From Agriotes lineatus (lineage: Eukaryota; Arthropoda; Insecta; Coleoptera; Elateridae): a stretch of DNA of 64,000 nt. The position numbers were made by a program, and so were the translations under genes. Below are positions 1-10,816 of the stretch, piece after piece. Within the stretch, counting starts at the first letter, position 1; every line of letters starts with the position of its first letter. The notes below the pieces were generated by a model, which saw nothing but the letters and a program-made list of their open reading frames with translations, ran no database searches and had not been told where the DNA came from. The stretch lies in the NCBI GenBank assembly GCA_940337035.1, contig OW679203.1:31381495-31445494 (forward strand). The letters are read 5' to 3'.

Positions 1-1580
1 TGAGAACTTTTATACTGAGATATATTTATCAACCTCAGCCACATCCAATCTAGGTAACAAGATAATCTTAAATGTGGGTTCTGAAGAAATACCAGAGATT
101 ACCAGATTTGAGATCGTTCAGGCACTGAAGCAAATGAAAAATAAAAAAGCTCCAGGGGAAGATCGTATAACATGCGAAATGTTAAAAATGGGGGGAGAAG
201 TAGTAGAAGAAGCAATCAGGATACTGCTAAACAAATGCTTAATGGAAGAAAAAATACCGAAGGCGTGGAAAAATGCCGAGGTAATTCTTCTATTCAAAAA
301 AGGGGACACGTCAAACATCGAAAACTACCGACCCATAAGTCTACTCTCACATACATAAAAGTTGCTTACTAAGATTATATCTAACCGTAGATAACACAAA
401 AACTGGACTTCTACCAGCCATCAGAGCAAGCAGGTTTTAGGAAGGGATTTAGTACCATAGATCATATTCGGACCATCAGAACACTTATTGAAAAGACCAC
501 TGAATACAACACTCCGATTCACCTGGCATTCGTGGACTATCGGAAGGCTTTTGACTCCATCGAAATAAACGCTGTCATCAAAGCACTCAATAACGCGAGA
601 ATCGACTCCAGGTATTCACAGTTGATAAAAAATATGTATGAAGACGATGCGTTACACATAAAGATCGATGAAGACCTTCAGACAAATAAAATAAAAATTG
701 AAAAAGGAGTCCGCCAAACTGTTGGCGCTGGAAGATGTCTTCAAACAAATGAACTGGGAGGACAAAGGCATCAATGTTGATGGATGCTTCTTAAACCACC
801 TGAGATTCGCGGATGATGTAGTGTTAATTGCCAAAGATGTTGGAGAACTGGAGACTATGCTACAGCAGCTGGATAAGACGTCCAAGGAGGTAGGCTTAGA
901 GATGAATTTAAATAAAACTAAGTTAATGACAAGCAGCGATAGAATTATCATGATCAACAAGGAACCTATAGAGAAAGTAGAAGAGTATATTTATCTGGGT
1001 CATACGATTACGGTTAGTAGAGAAAATCAAACGGCAGAAATTAGAAGAAGAGTAAAGATCGCTTGGATAGCATTTGGAAAATTGCAGCACATACTGAAAA
1101 ACACAGACATCCCCATCAATCTAAAAAGGAAAGTATATGAAACGTGCATACTGCCTGTAGCTACCTATGGACTAGAAACAGCGACATTCACACAGAGAAG
1201 TGCCGAAAAGCTAAGGGTATGCCAGAGAGGCATGGAACGCGCGATATTAGGAGTAAGCTTAAGAGATAAGATCCAAAATGAAGACATAAGGAACAGAACA
1301 AAACTGCCAGATATAATGCAAAGAGTGGCCCAGGCAAAATGGCAATGGGCGGGGCATAAAGCGCGACACGAACCGACCCGCTGGACCTCAAAACTGCTGA
1401 GATGGAGACCTCGACTCACAAAGAGAAGTGTAGGAAGACCACCAAAGAGATGGAGTGACGATATTCGTACAGTCGCCGGTGGAAATTGGATACAGAAGGC
1501 ACAAGATAGGAATACATGGAGACAAATGACAGAGACCTATGTTCAACAGTGGACAAATCTAGGTTGATGATGATGATTAT
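1..1580 (+). mobile_element. RTE-clade LINE, reverse transcriptase pseudogene, 5' part outside window
   Basis: This is the reverse-transcriptase half of a non-LTR retrotransposon. Fragments in order are the NKKAPGEDRI and NYRPISLLSH blocks (about 74-358), GFRKGFSTIDHI and VDYRKAFDSI (about 430-710), and LRFADDVVLIAKD with the catalytic FADD (about 800-845). The C-terminal region (about 970-1567) has YLGHTI, LPVATYGLETAT, KWQWAGHKAR and GRPPKRWSDDI, typical of insect RTE-like elements. The frame changes near 360 and near 710-720. At the second site the stretch that should follow GVRQ (the usual GD..SP.LF block) is missing, so the enzyme is dead. The element ends at 1567-1580 in a short GATGAT-type tail, as RTE elements often do. 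It directly abuts a Jockey fragment on the opposite strand and probably inserted into it. Confidence 0.88.
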
Positions 1581-2168
1581 CTAACAGTAATTGAGATTTA
1601 CGTCCTATGAGCCAGTACGTTTTGCGAAGTATTTTACCTAACTGTTTACGTTTTGTCCATATGTGCTTTTTCCAGGTAAGCCTTCTATCCAGGTGGATCC
1701 CTAAATATTTTACACTTTCAGCAGTGGGATTCTGTTGGTTGTTAATTGATACGGGTGGACAGATTTCTCTTCTTGTAGCAAAAGTTACATGGGTCGATTT
1801 TGTCTCATTAATTTTAATGCGCCACTTTTTGATCCACAGTTCTATTAAGTGTAGGTGCCTTTGAAGATTGTGGGTTGCCATGTGCGGATCTGAATGAGAA
1901 GCCAGCACTGCAGTATCGTCGGCGAATGTGACAGTCATTGTTTCTCTCATAGTTGGTAGGTCGGCAGTAAATAGTAGGTAGGTATAGTAGTGAGCCCAGC
2001 ACACTATCTTGGGGGACACCCGACTTAATGGGAAATAATTTTGTCTGAAAGTCTCCATGTTTGACTAAAAAGTGTCTGCCAGTGAGGTATGACTTGATAA
2101 GTTGGAAGATATCTGGAGGTTGGTTTTGTTTGATTTTGTAGAGTAGACCGAGTCATTCCGTTCATACG
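1581..2168 (-). mobile_element. Jockey-clade LINE fragment, C-terminal part of reverse transcriptase (pseudogene)
   Basis: Read on the minus strand, the fragment gives GLLYKIKQ, then SGVPQDSVLGSLLY (the family motif is GVPQGSVLGPLLY). After a frameshift it continues with VTFADDTAVLASHSD (the FADD active site), INETKSTHVTFA and VKYLGIHLDRRLTWKKHI. These are Jockey-type reverse-transcriptase blocks. The fragment stops after KSQLLLDN, where the RTE LINE begins, and at its upper end (2168) just after the codon region for AFDKVW. The second Jockey piece at 11963-12216 stops at AFDKV. The two pieces therefore look like one element split by a 9.8-kb insertion. Frameshifts and an in-frame stop show it is inactive. 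Confidence 0.82.
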
Positions 2169-2337
2169 TTGTTAAGTTTGCCGCTTTTAACTAGTTTAAG
2201 ATGTTACGCAATATAACCTAACCCTCACTAACCCATTTCATTGCCTTTATTTTTTTATAAACCATTGTTCATTGACATATTATTGTTAATACAATTCATT
2301 TTTTTAACGTTGTTTTTCATTTCTTGTTTACGATATA

Positions 2338-2541
2338 CAAGGTGATTCACGAGGAATAATGAGCTTGACCAAATTCTCGATGCAACCAACATTACATTTT
2401 CATAGGTTAGGCAAATTTTGATAAGCATCGCGGATCCAAATTGTATTTTTTTTTCAAAGTGTCGCAAAGTAAGTTGCAAAAATGTAATGTTGGTTGCATC
2501 GAGAATTTGGTCGGGCTCATTATTCCTTGCGAATCATCTTG
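2338..2541. mobile_element. Palindromic MITE with TA target duplication
   Basis: The element is 204 bp. Its left arm begins caaggtgattcacgaggaat and its right arm is the near-perfect reverse complement, ending gaatcatcttg. About 65 bp per side are inverted (shared core attctcgatgcaaccaacat). Both ends are flanked by TA, the Tc1/mariner-type target duplication. No coding capacity is present, so it is probably a non-autonomous Tc1/mariner derivative. Confidence 0.75.
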
Positions 2542-2543
2542 TA

Positions 2544-3298
2544 TATATGCGATTTTGTATGTATTTTCTTTTGTGAAACGAGTTTAGAAAGCTGCACAAG
2601 AGTCTCCCGCAAGGTAAGTTCAGCGCTGTTATTAGTGACTCGTTGACCAGACACTCCCAAGGTAGAAGTAGAAAGGTGAGCCATCTTCTTCCACTTCCTT
2701 GTGTTGTTGTCCCAATTTAGTAAGAAAGTGGTGGTGCTAAACATTTAACATCTGTATTTCGTTTACCGGATCGTAGCCATACTCTAAGGTCGTAAAGATT
2801 TCCCTTTCTCCACTTCAGCTTAGAAGGCAAACTTTGTTACAGCCCATCGTAACGGGGTTGGGGCGATCGATCCGGAAATTTCCCGATTTTATAAAGTCGC
2901 CGACTAACCCCTTTTGGTAAAGTAGTTTTTATGTAGTAACAAACTGGCGTTTTTGTTTTAAAGAGCAGTTTATGCTGTAACAAACTGGCATCCCAATGTG
3001 GTGTCATGTTTGGTTGTCATAAAGTCGAATTTAGGCTGTAACAAATAAAAAACATTCTTTCCACAATTTTTGATTTTATTAAACCTTTTGTTTCACAAAT
3101 TAAGAATTTCCTCATAATCCAAGGGCCATAAATATTCTGAAAATCCTTTAATTGGAACTCCAACAAAATTAACAACCAATGATCAACCCTAATCGCTTTT
3201 TTAGCTCGCCGTAAGATAGATGTAGCATACATCAGCGGAACCCATCTAGCTAATAACGAAAATTGAAAAATACTGGATTTCATATTTTATCAGGACAA
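2544..3298. other. No gene recognised
   Basis: The stretch is AT-rich. Between about 2920 and 3050 three short direct repeats carry the motif GTAACAAA(CTGGC), each preceded by TTTATG or TTTAGG. They may be decayed tandem repeats. An 88-codon open frame on the minus strand at 3017-3283 matches no family I recognise. Confidence 0.4.
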
Positions 3299-3480
3299 AG
3301 ATGCACGAATAGCCTCCGGAGCCGTTTCCATCTTAGTAAAATATCAAGTTTCTCATAACAAAATTGATGTACCTAATATTACAAATCTCAAAATAGTTGC
3401 TCTTAAATTAAATCTCGTTGGTAACCATACCGTAAACTTATATAGTAGTTATACACAGCCCAGGGCCGTAACTAAGCGAG
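3299..3480 (+). pseudogene. LINE endonuclease fragment
   Basis: The plus-strand frame reads ASGAVSILVKYQVSHNKID, then TNLKIVALKLNL and HTVNLYSSYTQP. This resembles the middle of the apurinic-like endonuclease of Jockey/I-type LINEs (the usual pattern is ASGGVAILV...NLxAVAVxIxL...INICSIYxPP). The frame is open for only about 60 codons and nothing recognisable follows, so it is a short relic. Confidence 0.5.
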
Positions 3481-4421
3481 ATGTTACTGTAGACAAGCCA
3501 ATATTTTTGCGCCCCTCAGTAGACTAACGATAGAGGTGACATAAAATACTAATCTATTTCAGTATGTATGATGTATATTGAAAACAAATAGGTAGATACT
3601 CAAAACTAAATCCAACAATTTTAATTTAAAAGTTTTAAAAATAAACAACTAACTGTTAAAATAATATATGCTAAGGTTAAAATATTTGGTAGTTTGTAAA
3701 GGTGCATTATTTTTAAGTTTTGGATACTATGCTTACCATTTCTAGAAATTTTTTAACCCCAAAAATATAATGCAATCTTGGTAAATAGAATCAAAGTGGA
3801 GGTGCAACTAATGTATCGCGTTGAAGCATGTGTGCTGGTCAGGGATAGAATTCCAATAGGGGCAGAATTTCTGGAGTTCTTGCACTGGCACGACGTATGT
3901 TTGTCAAAGCGTCCGATTTTCGAAGTTGCAATTATTCCAAGCAATAATTAATTATAATAGGATGAGTTGCAACAATACGGTGCTATGCGTATTCTTAGTT
4001 AATGCGTCAGATGATAGCTACTGTAGAATACACGTGTTAGTTGCCTTTTTTTGGAAACTACAGCAAACGATAGATTCCAGAGGTTCTTGTTCATGATGGA
4101 TGATTACATGATACTTAAGGACAGTGAAGACATGTTGTTCCGCCTAGTAGTTCTGCAGCGGGTAGGAGCCGAGCGGATTTACCGATTTAAAATGAGTGCT
4201 GTAATGTGAAAGATCAGTAGACATCGGATACTTACTAATTCTATACGGGTTGCAACAATAGTTGAAGTTGAACGTGCCAGGGGGACGGCCACCCCCGGTC
4301 GGTACAATTATTGTTTCATCATTTTAATATAACACAAAAACGCGTCTAACACAAAATAAAATATAAATAAAATTAAATAAAAACACAAAAATATAAAACA
4401 AAAATTCTAATGACGGGAGTA
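3481..4421. other. No gene recognised
   Basis: AT-rich sequence up to the BEL target duplication. A weak imperfect inverted pair (about 4250-4320) surrounds a GC-rich core. No coding frame matches a family I know. Confidence 0.35.
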
Positions 4422-4426
4422 CATAT

Positions 4427-4782
4427 TGTTAAGGACTTTATAAACTTTGCCGCTTCTCTTGCATGCTGAATTCATACTGTGCGCAGTAGACTCCCGTGCC
4501 GGCATCCGATTCCAAAAACACTTACGTTTCATCTGTCAACGTGGCAGCATGCAAACCGGTCCGCACTCCGAAAGCTAATTCTTTGTAAATGTTAAACTGT
4601 TCGTGTTAATTTATGGCAATAAATTACTACCTTAGCTTTTCAACGTGTGTATAATTCAGTGAAACCTACAATCATACAGTCCACAAATTCCAAGGCGAGC
4701 TGGCGATCAGCGGTTTTCCAGATAGCGAAAAACTGAGAAGGCTACAAACATTGTACCTTCGATCCTGATTAGTGCTCAAACA
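4427..4782 (+). repeat. Left LTR of the BEL/Pao element
   Basis: 356 bp, TG...CA ends, identical by eye to the copy at 10456-10811. It contains an AATAAA-like motif (ggcaataaatt, about 4616-4625) in its second half. Near its 3' end, at about 4745-4768, lies a degenerate relative of the primer-binding site. Confidence 0.95.
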
Positions 4783-4783
4783 T

Positions 4784-4800
4784 TGGTCCTTCGAGCCGGA
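4784..4800 (+). promoter_or_regulatory. Primer-binding site, complementary to the tRNA-Tyr 3' end
   Basis: One base after the LTR the sequence TGGTCCTTCGAGCCGGA is the exact complement of the 17-nt 3' end of animal tRNA-Tyr (TCCGGCTCGAAGGA plus CCA), as I remember that tRNA. This is where the tRNA would prime minus-strand DNA synthesis. Related ACATTGGTC motifs recur at 4811 and 4852. Confidence 0.8.
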
Positions 4801-5589
4801 TGTGCCACAAACATTGGTCCTACAGAGCCAGGATCGCGACAGCATTCGACAACATTGGTCATTGGCAAGTACAAAAGCATATTCAGTTTTGTATTGCATA
4901 TCGCATGTAATCGGCCGCAAGGAAGCAGCGTTCCAATTTCGCAGCAACGCGTGGAACGAAGAGGGCACATGCGGTGCCCGTAACGAGAGGAAGGAAGACA
5001 GCAGACGGTAGATAGCCAAACGCCGAGTTTAGCGCCAAGTTCGTGCACGTGGGCATTGCAGCTGCGAGCGAGACGGTAGTAGGAACAGAAAACCGGCAAG
5101 GCGGCACACACAAATATCAATGTAAGCCTGATTTTCCTATGCATAAATTTGGTTTATTTCGTCTGTGTTTGCATGTGTGCTTAATTTCAGCTGTGTATTA
5201 TTGCGTAAACAAATGGTTTATGAGTCATATAAACATTTTAATTGCGTGAAATGCCAAGCTATTACGTTTGTTAGCGATATCCCCTGCATGTTTCATACTG
5301 CAGTTACAAGTTAATCATCCCGCGTTGTACCGGGGTCGTTTTCTGCGTCGTAAGCTACAAGTTTCTCGCGTTGTTAGCAAGCGCTGTCTGCGTTATAAAC
5401 AAATTCGCGCCAGAGGCGTGCGAAAGGGTTTTATCATTAAAGAATATTTCAGAGTCTGCAAGTAGTAAGGCTACCACGCGTAGCATCTTGCCTGAAATAT
5501 CACAGATAGTTGACCCGTTGGGTCCGCGTACCAGAAGCGTACAAAATTCACGCCAGAGGCGTACGAAAAGTTAGTTTCGACCTGTTAAA
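4801..5589 (+). other. BEL 5' leader with an internal-module insertion
   Basis: Non-coding leader between the primer-binding site and the gag start. At about 5444-5525 it contains a copy of a ~60-80-bp segment (AATATTTCAGA...TTGACCCGTTGGGT) that also occurs four times at 7678-8030 inside the polyprotein. The leader copy is bracketed by an imperfect ~25-bp direct repeat with core cgccagaggcg (about 5400-5427 and 5543-5570). This is the footprint expected of template switching during reverse transcription. Confidence 0.7.
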
Positions 5590-8544
5590 TTGTTTTTAAT
5601 TTCAACAATTATGGATCCGCTTGTAAGAGCACGTGGCTCTATTAAAGGCAAGCTTACGCGTTTTGCAAATCATGTTCAATCTTTGCAAACAATTTATGAT
5701 GAAGATCAATTCTTATCTAGCGCTCAGATTGTTCAATTGCAGAAAAGATTGGATGCTATAGCCACTTTGTTATCAGAATATTATGAGGTTCACGAACAAA
5801 TTTTAGAAACCAGTGAGGATGTAGAATCTGAAATGCAGCAACAAGTCGAATTTGAAGACTCTTATTTTCTTGCAATTTCACAAGCTGAATGTTTGATTAA
5901 TGAATACAACAAACAATCTGATGTTGCACCAGATCGTGCTGGATCTCCTAACGGTAGCGTAAGATCAACGCATTCAAATTGCAGTTCACATTGCAATAAT
6001 CAAGCTGTACGCCTTCCTGCCATTTCGATTCCCAAATATTCAGGGAACGTGTCAGAATGGTTAGAGTTTCGTGAGATTTTTATTAGTTTAATTCATGAGA
6101 ATCAAGCGTTAACTAATATTCAAAAGCTGCATTACTTAAAGGCTAGTTTACAGGGTGATGCAAGCCAAATTATAAAAAGTTTAGAGTTTACTGCGGGTAA
6201 TTATACTCTAGCTTGGGAGGCATTGTGCAATCGATACAATGATCCAAAAATTCTGGTTCATAACCACCTCAAGGCCATTTTCGAGCTTGAATCTTGCAGT
6301 AAGGAATCTGCAACTAAATTACGTACGATTAGCGATATGTTATTCAAGCATTTTGCAGCAATCAAATCATTAGCTACCGAAAGCGAGCTTCTTGATTTTG
6401 TTATAATTTATGTAGTTTCTAAAAAACTGGACCCCACTACATTTCGTGAATGGGAGGTCCTTAGAAACCGGTCAAGTTCTGACCTGCCTAATCTTGATGA
6501 GTTCAAGGAATTCTTACAAAATACAGCAAATCTTCTAGAAACTCTGGAAGTAAAAAATGTTAAGCTTGTACCCGAAAAGTCTTCCAAGGTACATTCGAAA
6601 TCATTTGTGTCGGGTACCCCTTCGTGTCCACTTTGTAAAGGATCTCATTCCTTGTACAAATGCGATAAGTTTGTCAAGCTGTCTGTTCTTGACAGAAAGT
6701 CAAAGGCAAAAGAGCTCCGCGTATGCTTTAATTGCCTAACTCAGGGTCACATTGCGAGCCTTTGTAGCTCCAAATATACGTGTAGAAAGTGCAAATCAAG
6801 GCACAACACACTTCTTCATGAGGATAAACCTCAAAATGCTTCTTCTAGTCAACCAGGATCTGCGATGTCGGCAGAAACCCCTGTTGAACTAAATCAATCG
6901 ATTTCGGCATTCTGTTCGAATGCTTTTCAGGTACTCTTACCTACGGCTACCGCTAAACTCATCGCTGATGATGGTACGCCTCACGTTGTGCGAATCCTGT
7001 TGGATTCCGGTTCCCAATCGAATTTTATACGTTCAGATTTGTGTAAAAGGTTGAAGCTTCCAATTCGCGAAGTCAACGTTACTGTTTCTGGCTTAAGTAA
7101 AGCCACTTCTCAAATCAAGGCTAGGTGTGATATCAAGCTGCAAGCCCCTCACACTTCATACGGCATTGGCCTATCCTGTCTTGTTCTCGATGAGATTACG
7201 GGTGTTACCCCAAGTTTTCGCGTCCAGCGAAACAGCTTCAAGGTTCCTGATAACATCAAGTTATCAGATCTGTCCTACGACCAACCGGGCACCATCGACA
7301 TTCTGATTGGTTCGCCCATTTTCTGGCAGCTCCTTTGTATTGGACAAATTGGTCTAGGCCCAAATCTTCCCATCCTCCAAAAGACTCGTTTTGGTTGGAT
7401 TGTTTCTGGCCCTACAGGCCCTCCTTCTGCGTACCCTGTACAGTGCAATCTTGGCACGATCGAGGATGCTTCTGACCCCATTGCTAGGTTTTGGCAACTC
7501 GAACATTACCCTGAGGAAAAGGTCCGCACAAATGAAGAGAACGCCTGTGAGGCACATTTCGTGCAAAATACGCAACGAGAAGCGAATGGTCGATTCGTTG
7601 TCTGTATCCCTTTCAAGAAGCCTGTAGAGGTATTGGGTGATTCATTGCAAATCGCTCAGAAAAGATTCTTATCAGTAGAGAATATTTCAGATTCTGCAAG
7701 TAGTAAGGCTACCACGCGTAGCATCTTGCCTGAAATATCCCAGATTTCAGATTCTACAAGTAGTAAGGCTACCAATCGTAGCAGCTTGTCTGAAATTTCC
7801 CAGATAGTTGACCCGCTGGGTCTGTCAAGCCTTTGGTGGCACGGTCCCACCTGGCTAAGCGAAGGTGAGGCATCTTGGCCTACTTCCATGTTCAATATTT
7901 CAGATTCTACAAGTGGTAAGGCTACCAATCGTAGCAGCTTGTCTGAAATATCTCATATTTCAAATTCTACAAGTAGTAAGGCTACGAAGCGTAGCATCTT
8001 GTCTGAAATATCGCAGATATTCGACCCGTTGGGTCTTCTAAGTCCATGCACCATGGGTGCCAAGGTTCTTTTGCAACAGCTTTGGATGGAAAAGCTGGAT
8101 TGGGATGAACCCGTTCCTAAAGCCATACAAGAAAAATGGTTAACCTATCGCAGTGAGCTTCTCATGCTCAATGACTTAGCAATTCCTCGTCACGTCCTCT
8201 GTCGGAGCGTGGTCGAGATAGAGCTCCATGGTTTCTGCGACGCCTCTAACAATAGTTACGGTGCGTCGATATACTTACGTTCCAAGAATCAGGAAGGGGA
8301 AGTACAGGTTCACCTTCTCTGTTCCAAGGCCAAGGTAGCCCCTTTAAAGCCCTTGACAATCCCGAAGCTCGAGCTCTGCGGAGCTGTTCTTCTAAGCAAA
8401 CTTTCCATGCAAGTCATAAAGGCACTTGATTTGCCCATATCTAGAATCGGTCTGTGGACAGATTCCACAATAGTGCTAGGATGGTTGAAAACCAGTCCAA
8501 ATCTTCTTAAGACCTTTGTGTGCAACAGAGTTGCTGATGTTTAG
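5590..8544 (+). pseudogene. BEL/Pao polyprotein part 1: gag, aspartic protease, RT remnant, RNase H
   Basis: 984 codons. Residues about 138-290 match the BEL gag-associated DUF1759 region (LPAISIPKYSG...WLEFREIFISLI). Zinc-knuckle cysteines follow at about 346 (CPLCKGSHSLYKC), 379 (CFNCLTQGH) and 398 (CRKC). The aspartic protease motif LLDSGSQSNFI is at about 471. The start of the RT region (VCIPFKKPVEVLGDSLQIA) is at about 668-690. The fingers, palm and YxDD active site are absent, and a run of 60-bp repeats takes their place. Sequence resumes at the RT-RNase H junction (EISQIFDPLGLLSP), then RNase H with LHGFCDASNNSYGASIY (about 878) and LWTDSTIVLGWL (about 955). The frame ends at TAG 8542-8544. 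Translation could start at the ATG at 5590 or the internal ATG at 5611. Confidence 0.92.
7678..8030 (+). repeat. Shuffled 60-bp modules replacing the BEL reverse transcriptase
   Basis: The junction module (encoding roughly ISDSTSSKATKRSILSEIS) appears at about 7680-7740, 7741-7800, 7895-7952 and 7953-8012 with a period of about 60 bp. Between the second and third copies lies a block encoding SLWWHGPTWLSEGEASWPTS. That block also occurs in its normal place at 8641-8703, near the RNase H-integrase boundary. All units stay in frame. The module belongs once in a normal BEL element, right after the RT domain. Confidence 0.85.
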
Positions 8545-10260
8545 CAACTCACCTCTGATGCCACTTGGCGGCATGTTCCCACAACGTCTAATCCTGCTGA
8601 TCTTCTCACTAGGAGAATCACCCCTTTAGGTTTGAAAGAATTGAGCCTTTGGTGGCATGGTCCCACCTGGCTAAGCGAAGGTGAGGCCTCTTGGCCTACT
8701 TCCAAACATGTTCGTGCTGAGCTTCCAGAATTCAAAAAAGAAGTTCAGAGTCTTCCTGTAACCTCCGTTGAACCATTTCCGTTCAATCAGTATTCAAGCT
8801 TTGCTCGCTTACAACGAGTTATAGCTTATTGCTTTCGTTTTTATAGCAATGCGCGGACCCCTAAGGCTGATCGTCTTTCTGGTCCCCTTTCTACAGATGA
8901 ACTGCAAGCAACCCTTGTAAGGCTTGCAAGGTTTTCACAACGTGAGTCATTTCCTGACGAACTTAAACTGTTGTCACAGAGCAAGCCTGTGAAACAATCT
9001 TCTGCTTTGATATCCCTGAATCCCTTTCTGGATTCCGAGGGACTGCTAAGAGTTGGTGGTAGGCTCCACAACTCTCAATTACCCTTTGACAAGAAGTTTC
9101 CTCTAGTGATTTCTGGCAAACATCCATTCGCCAAACTCCTAGTATCGCATGAGCATCTTCGGCTTCTCCATGCCGGACCTCAAATGCTGTTAGCTAATCT
9201 CAGAGAACGATATTGGATCACCTCTGGCAAAAATATCGTCAAGCAAGTGGTTCATCAATGCTTACGGTGCTTTAGATTCTCTCCTAGGTTAACTGAACCC
9301 ATAATGGGAGACCTGCCAGCCTCTCGTACTCAATCATCGCCCCCATTTCATACGACTGGTATTGATTATGGTGGACCTTTCATGATAAAGGATCGCAAGG
9401 GACGTGGTTCTAAACTAGTAAAGTCCTACCTTTGTCTATTCGTTTGTTTTGTCACAAAGGCAGTGCACCTTGAATTGGTCGCTGATCTTTCTACTGAAAC
9501 CTTCTTAATGGCTTTTCGCCGGTTTGTGGCTCGACGAGGCAAACCGCTCCATGTCTACTCAGACAACGGCACTAACTTTGTAGGCGCTAATTCCGAGTTA
9601 ATCGAATTAGGCAATTTTCTCGCGGAACAAAACCCTTCTATTTCCGAATCAGTCGCGAACGACGGAGTAGCTTGGCATTTTATACCCGCGCACAGTCCCC
9701 ACTTTGGCGGATTGTGGGAGGCCGGAATCAAGTCCTCCAAACATCACATACGTCGCGTTATAGGTAACGCTAGTCTAAATTATGATGAATTTAGCACTTT
9801 GTTAGCACAGGTGGAAGCGACCTTAAACTCCCGACCCCTGTCCCCTTTGTCCTCTGATCCAAACGACCTTCAGCCTTTGACTCCTGCTCATTTCCTGATT
9901 GGTCGTCCGTTGGTGTCACTGCCTGATCCCAACGTAACTGAGATAGTCGAGTCTCGGCTGTCTAAATACCAGAGAATACAACAACTTCACCAGAATGTGT
10001 GGAAGAGATGGAGTAAAGAGTACATCTCGGAACTCCAACAGCGCACCAAATGGCGCACGCATCTTTCGGGCCTCCAGCCTGGTTCCATGGTCCTCATCAA
10101 GGATGACAATCTACCCCCTCTGAAGTGGAGGTTAGGCCGGGTCACCGAGCTGCACCCTGGCCTTGACGGCGTTACGCGTGTGGCGTCAGTGAACACTGTG
10201 TCAGGGATCGTGAAGCGATCCTTCGCCAAATTGTGCCCGCTACCTAGTGTTGTGAACTAG
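8545..10260 (+). pseudogene. BEL/Pao polyprotein part 2: integrase and C-terminal domain
   Basis: This is in the same frame as the upstream gag-RNase H segment and is separated from it only by one TAG. An internal ATG at 8632 leaves 542 codons. It has the H2C2 zinc-binding module (HEHLRLLHAG near 9150, then CLRCF near 9261) and an intact DDE integrase core: D in TGIDYGGPF (about 9360), D in YSDNGTNFVGA (about 9560) and E in GLWEAGIKSSK (about 9717). The C-terminal RLGRVTELHPG...VKRSFAKLCPLP region matches the DUF5641 domain usual in BEL. The stop is at 10258-10260. The integrase looks functional at sequence level but would need stop read-through or re-initiation. Confidence 0.93.
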
Positions 10261-10455
10261 TGCGTTAGCGTTCAGCGCAGTTTTCGTAAAGCCTTTTGGC
10301 TCCCCATTGTTCGGGTTTTCTTGTACTAGATTAAGATCCATGTACTATTATGCTTTGTATATATGTGTGTTCATGTTACATGTTTTACTCTAGCTTTTAC
10401 ATGTCAACTCTGTACTGTTTTATTTGAAAGGTTACCCTTTCCAAGGCGGGCGGTA

Positions 10456-10811
10456 TGTTAAGGACTTTATAAACTTTGCCGCTTCTCTTGCATGCTGAAT
10501 TCATACTGTGCGCAGTAGACTCCCGTGCCGGCATCCGATTCCAAAAACACTTACGTTTCATCTGTCAACGTGGCAGCATGCAAACCGGTCCGCACTCCGA
10601 AAGCTAATTCTTTGTAAATGTTAAACTGTTCGTGTTAATTTATGGCAATAAATTACTACCTTAGCTTTTCAACGTGTGTATAATTCAGTGAAACCTACAA
10701 TCATACAGTCCACAAATTCCAAGGCGAGCTGGCGATCAGCGGTTTTCCAGATAGCGAAAAACTGAGAAGGCTACAAACATTGTACCTTCGATCCTGATTA
10801 GTGCTCAAACA
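10456..10811 (+). repeat. Right LTR of the BEL/Pao element
   Basis: 356 bp, identical by eye to 4427-4782, followed by the target duplication CATAT. It is preceded by a purine-rich tract that would prime plus-strand synthesis. Confidence 0.95.
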
Positions 10812-10816
10812 CATAT

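Larger units (their letters stand above)
4427..10811 (+). mobile_element. BEL/Pao LTR retrotransposon, RT-deleted, recently inserted
   Basis: A 6385-bp element bounded by two 356-bp LTRs (4427-4782 and 10456-10811) that I find identical. It is flanked by the 5-bp target duplication CATAT at 4422-4426 and 10812-10816. The LTRs begin TGTTAAGG and end CAAACA. A primer-binding site follows the left LTR, and a purine-rich stretch (caaggcgggcgg, about 10442-10453) precedes the right one. The internal region encodes gag, aspartic protease, RNase H and integrase in one frame, which is the BEL/Pao order. The reverse-transcriptase core is missing and one in-frame stop interrupts the frame. Identical LTRs imply recent transposition, so a defective copy was probably mobilised in trans. 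Confidence 0.95.

Noticed and set aside
1581..2168. Treating this Jockey piece as an independent second copy
   Set aside because: Its upper break coincides with the codon where the piece at 11963-12216 stops, so a single interrupted element is simpler; kept as an inference, not a certainty.
3017..3283. 88-codon minus-strand frame as a gene
   Set aside because: No start context, no recognised similarity, and a LINE relic overlaps the adjacent sequence on the other strand.
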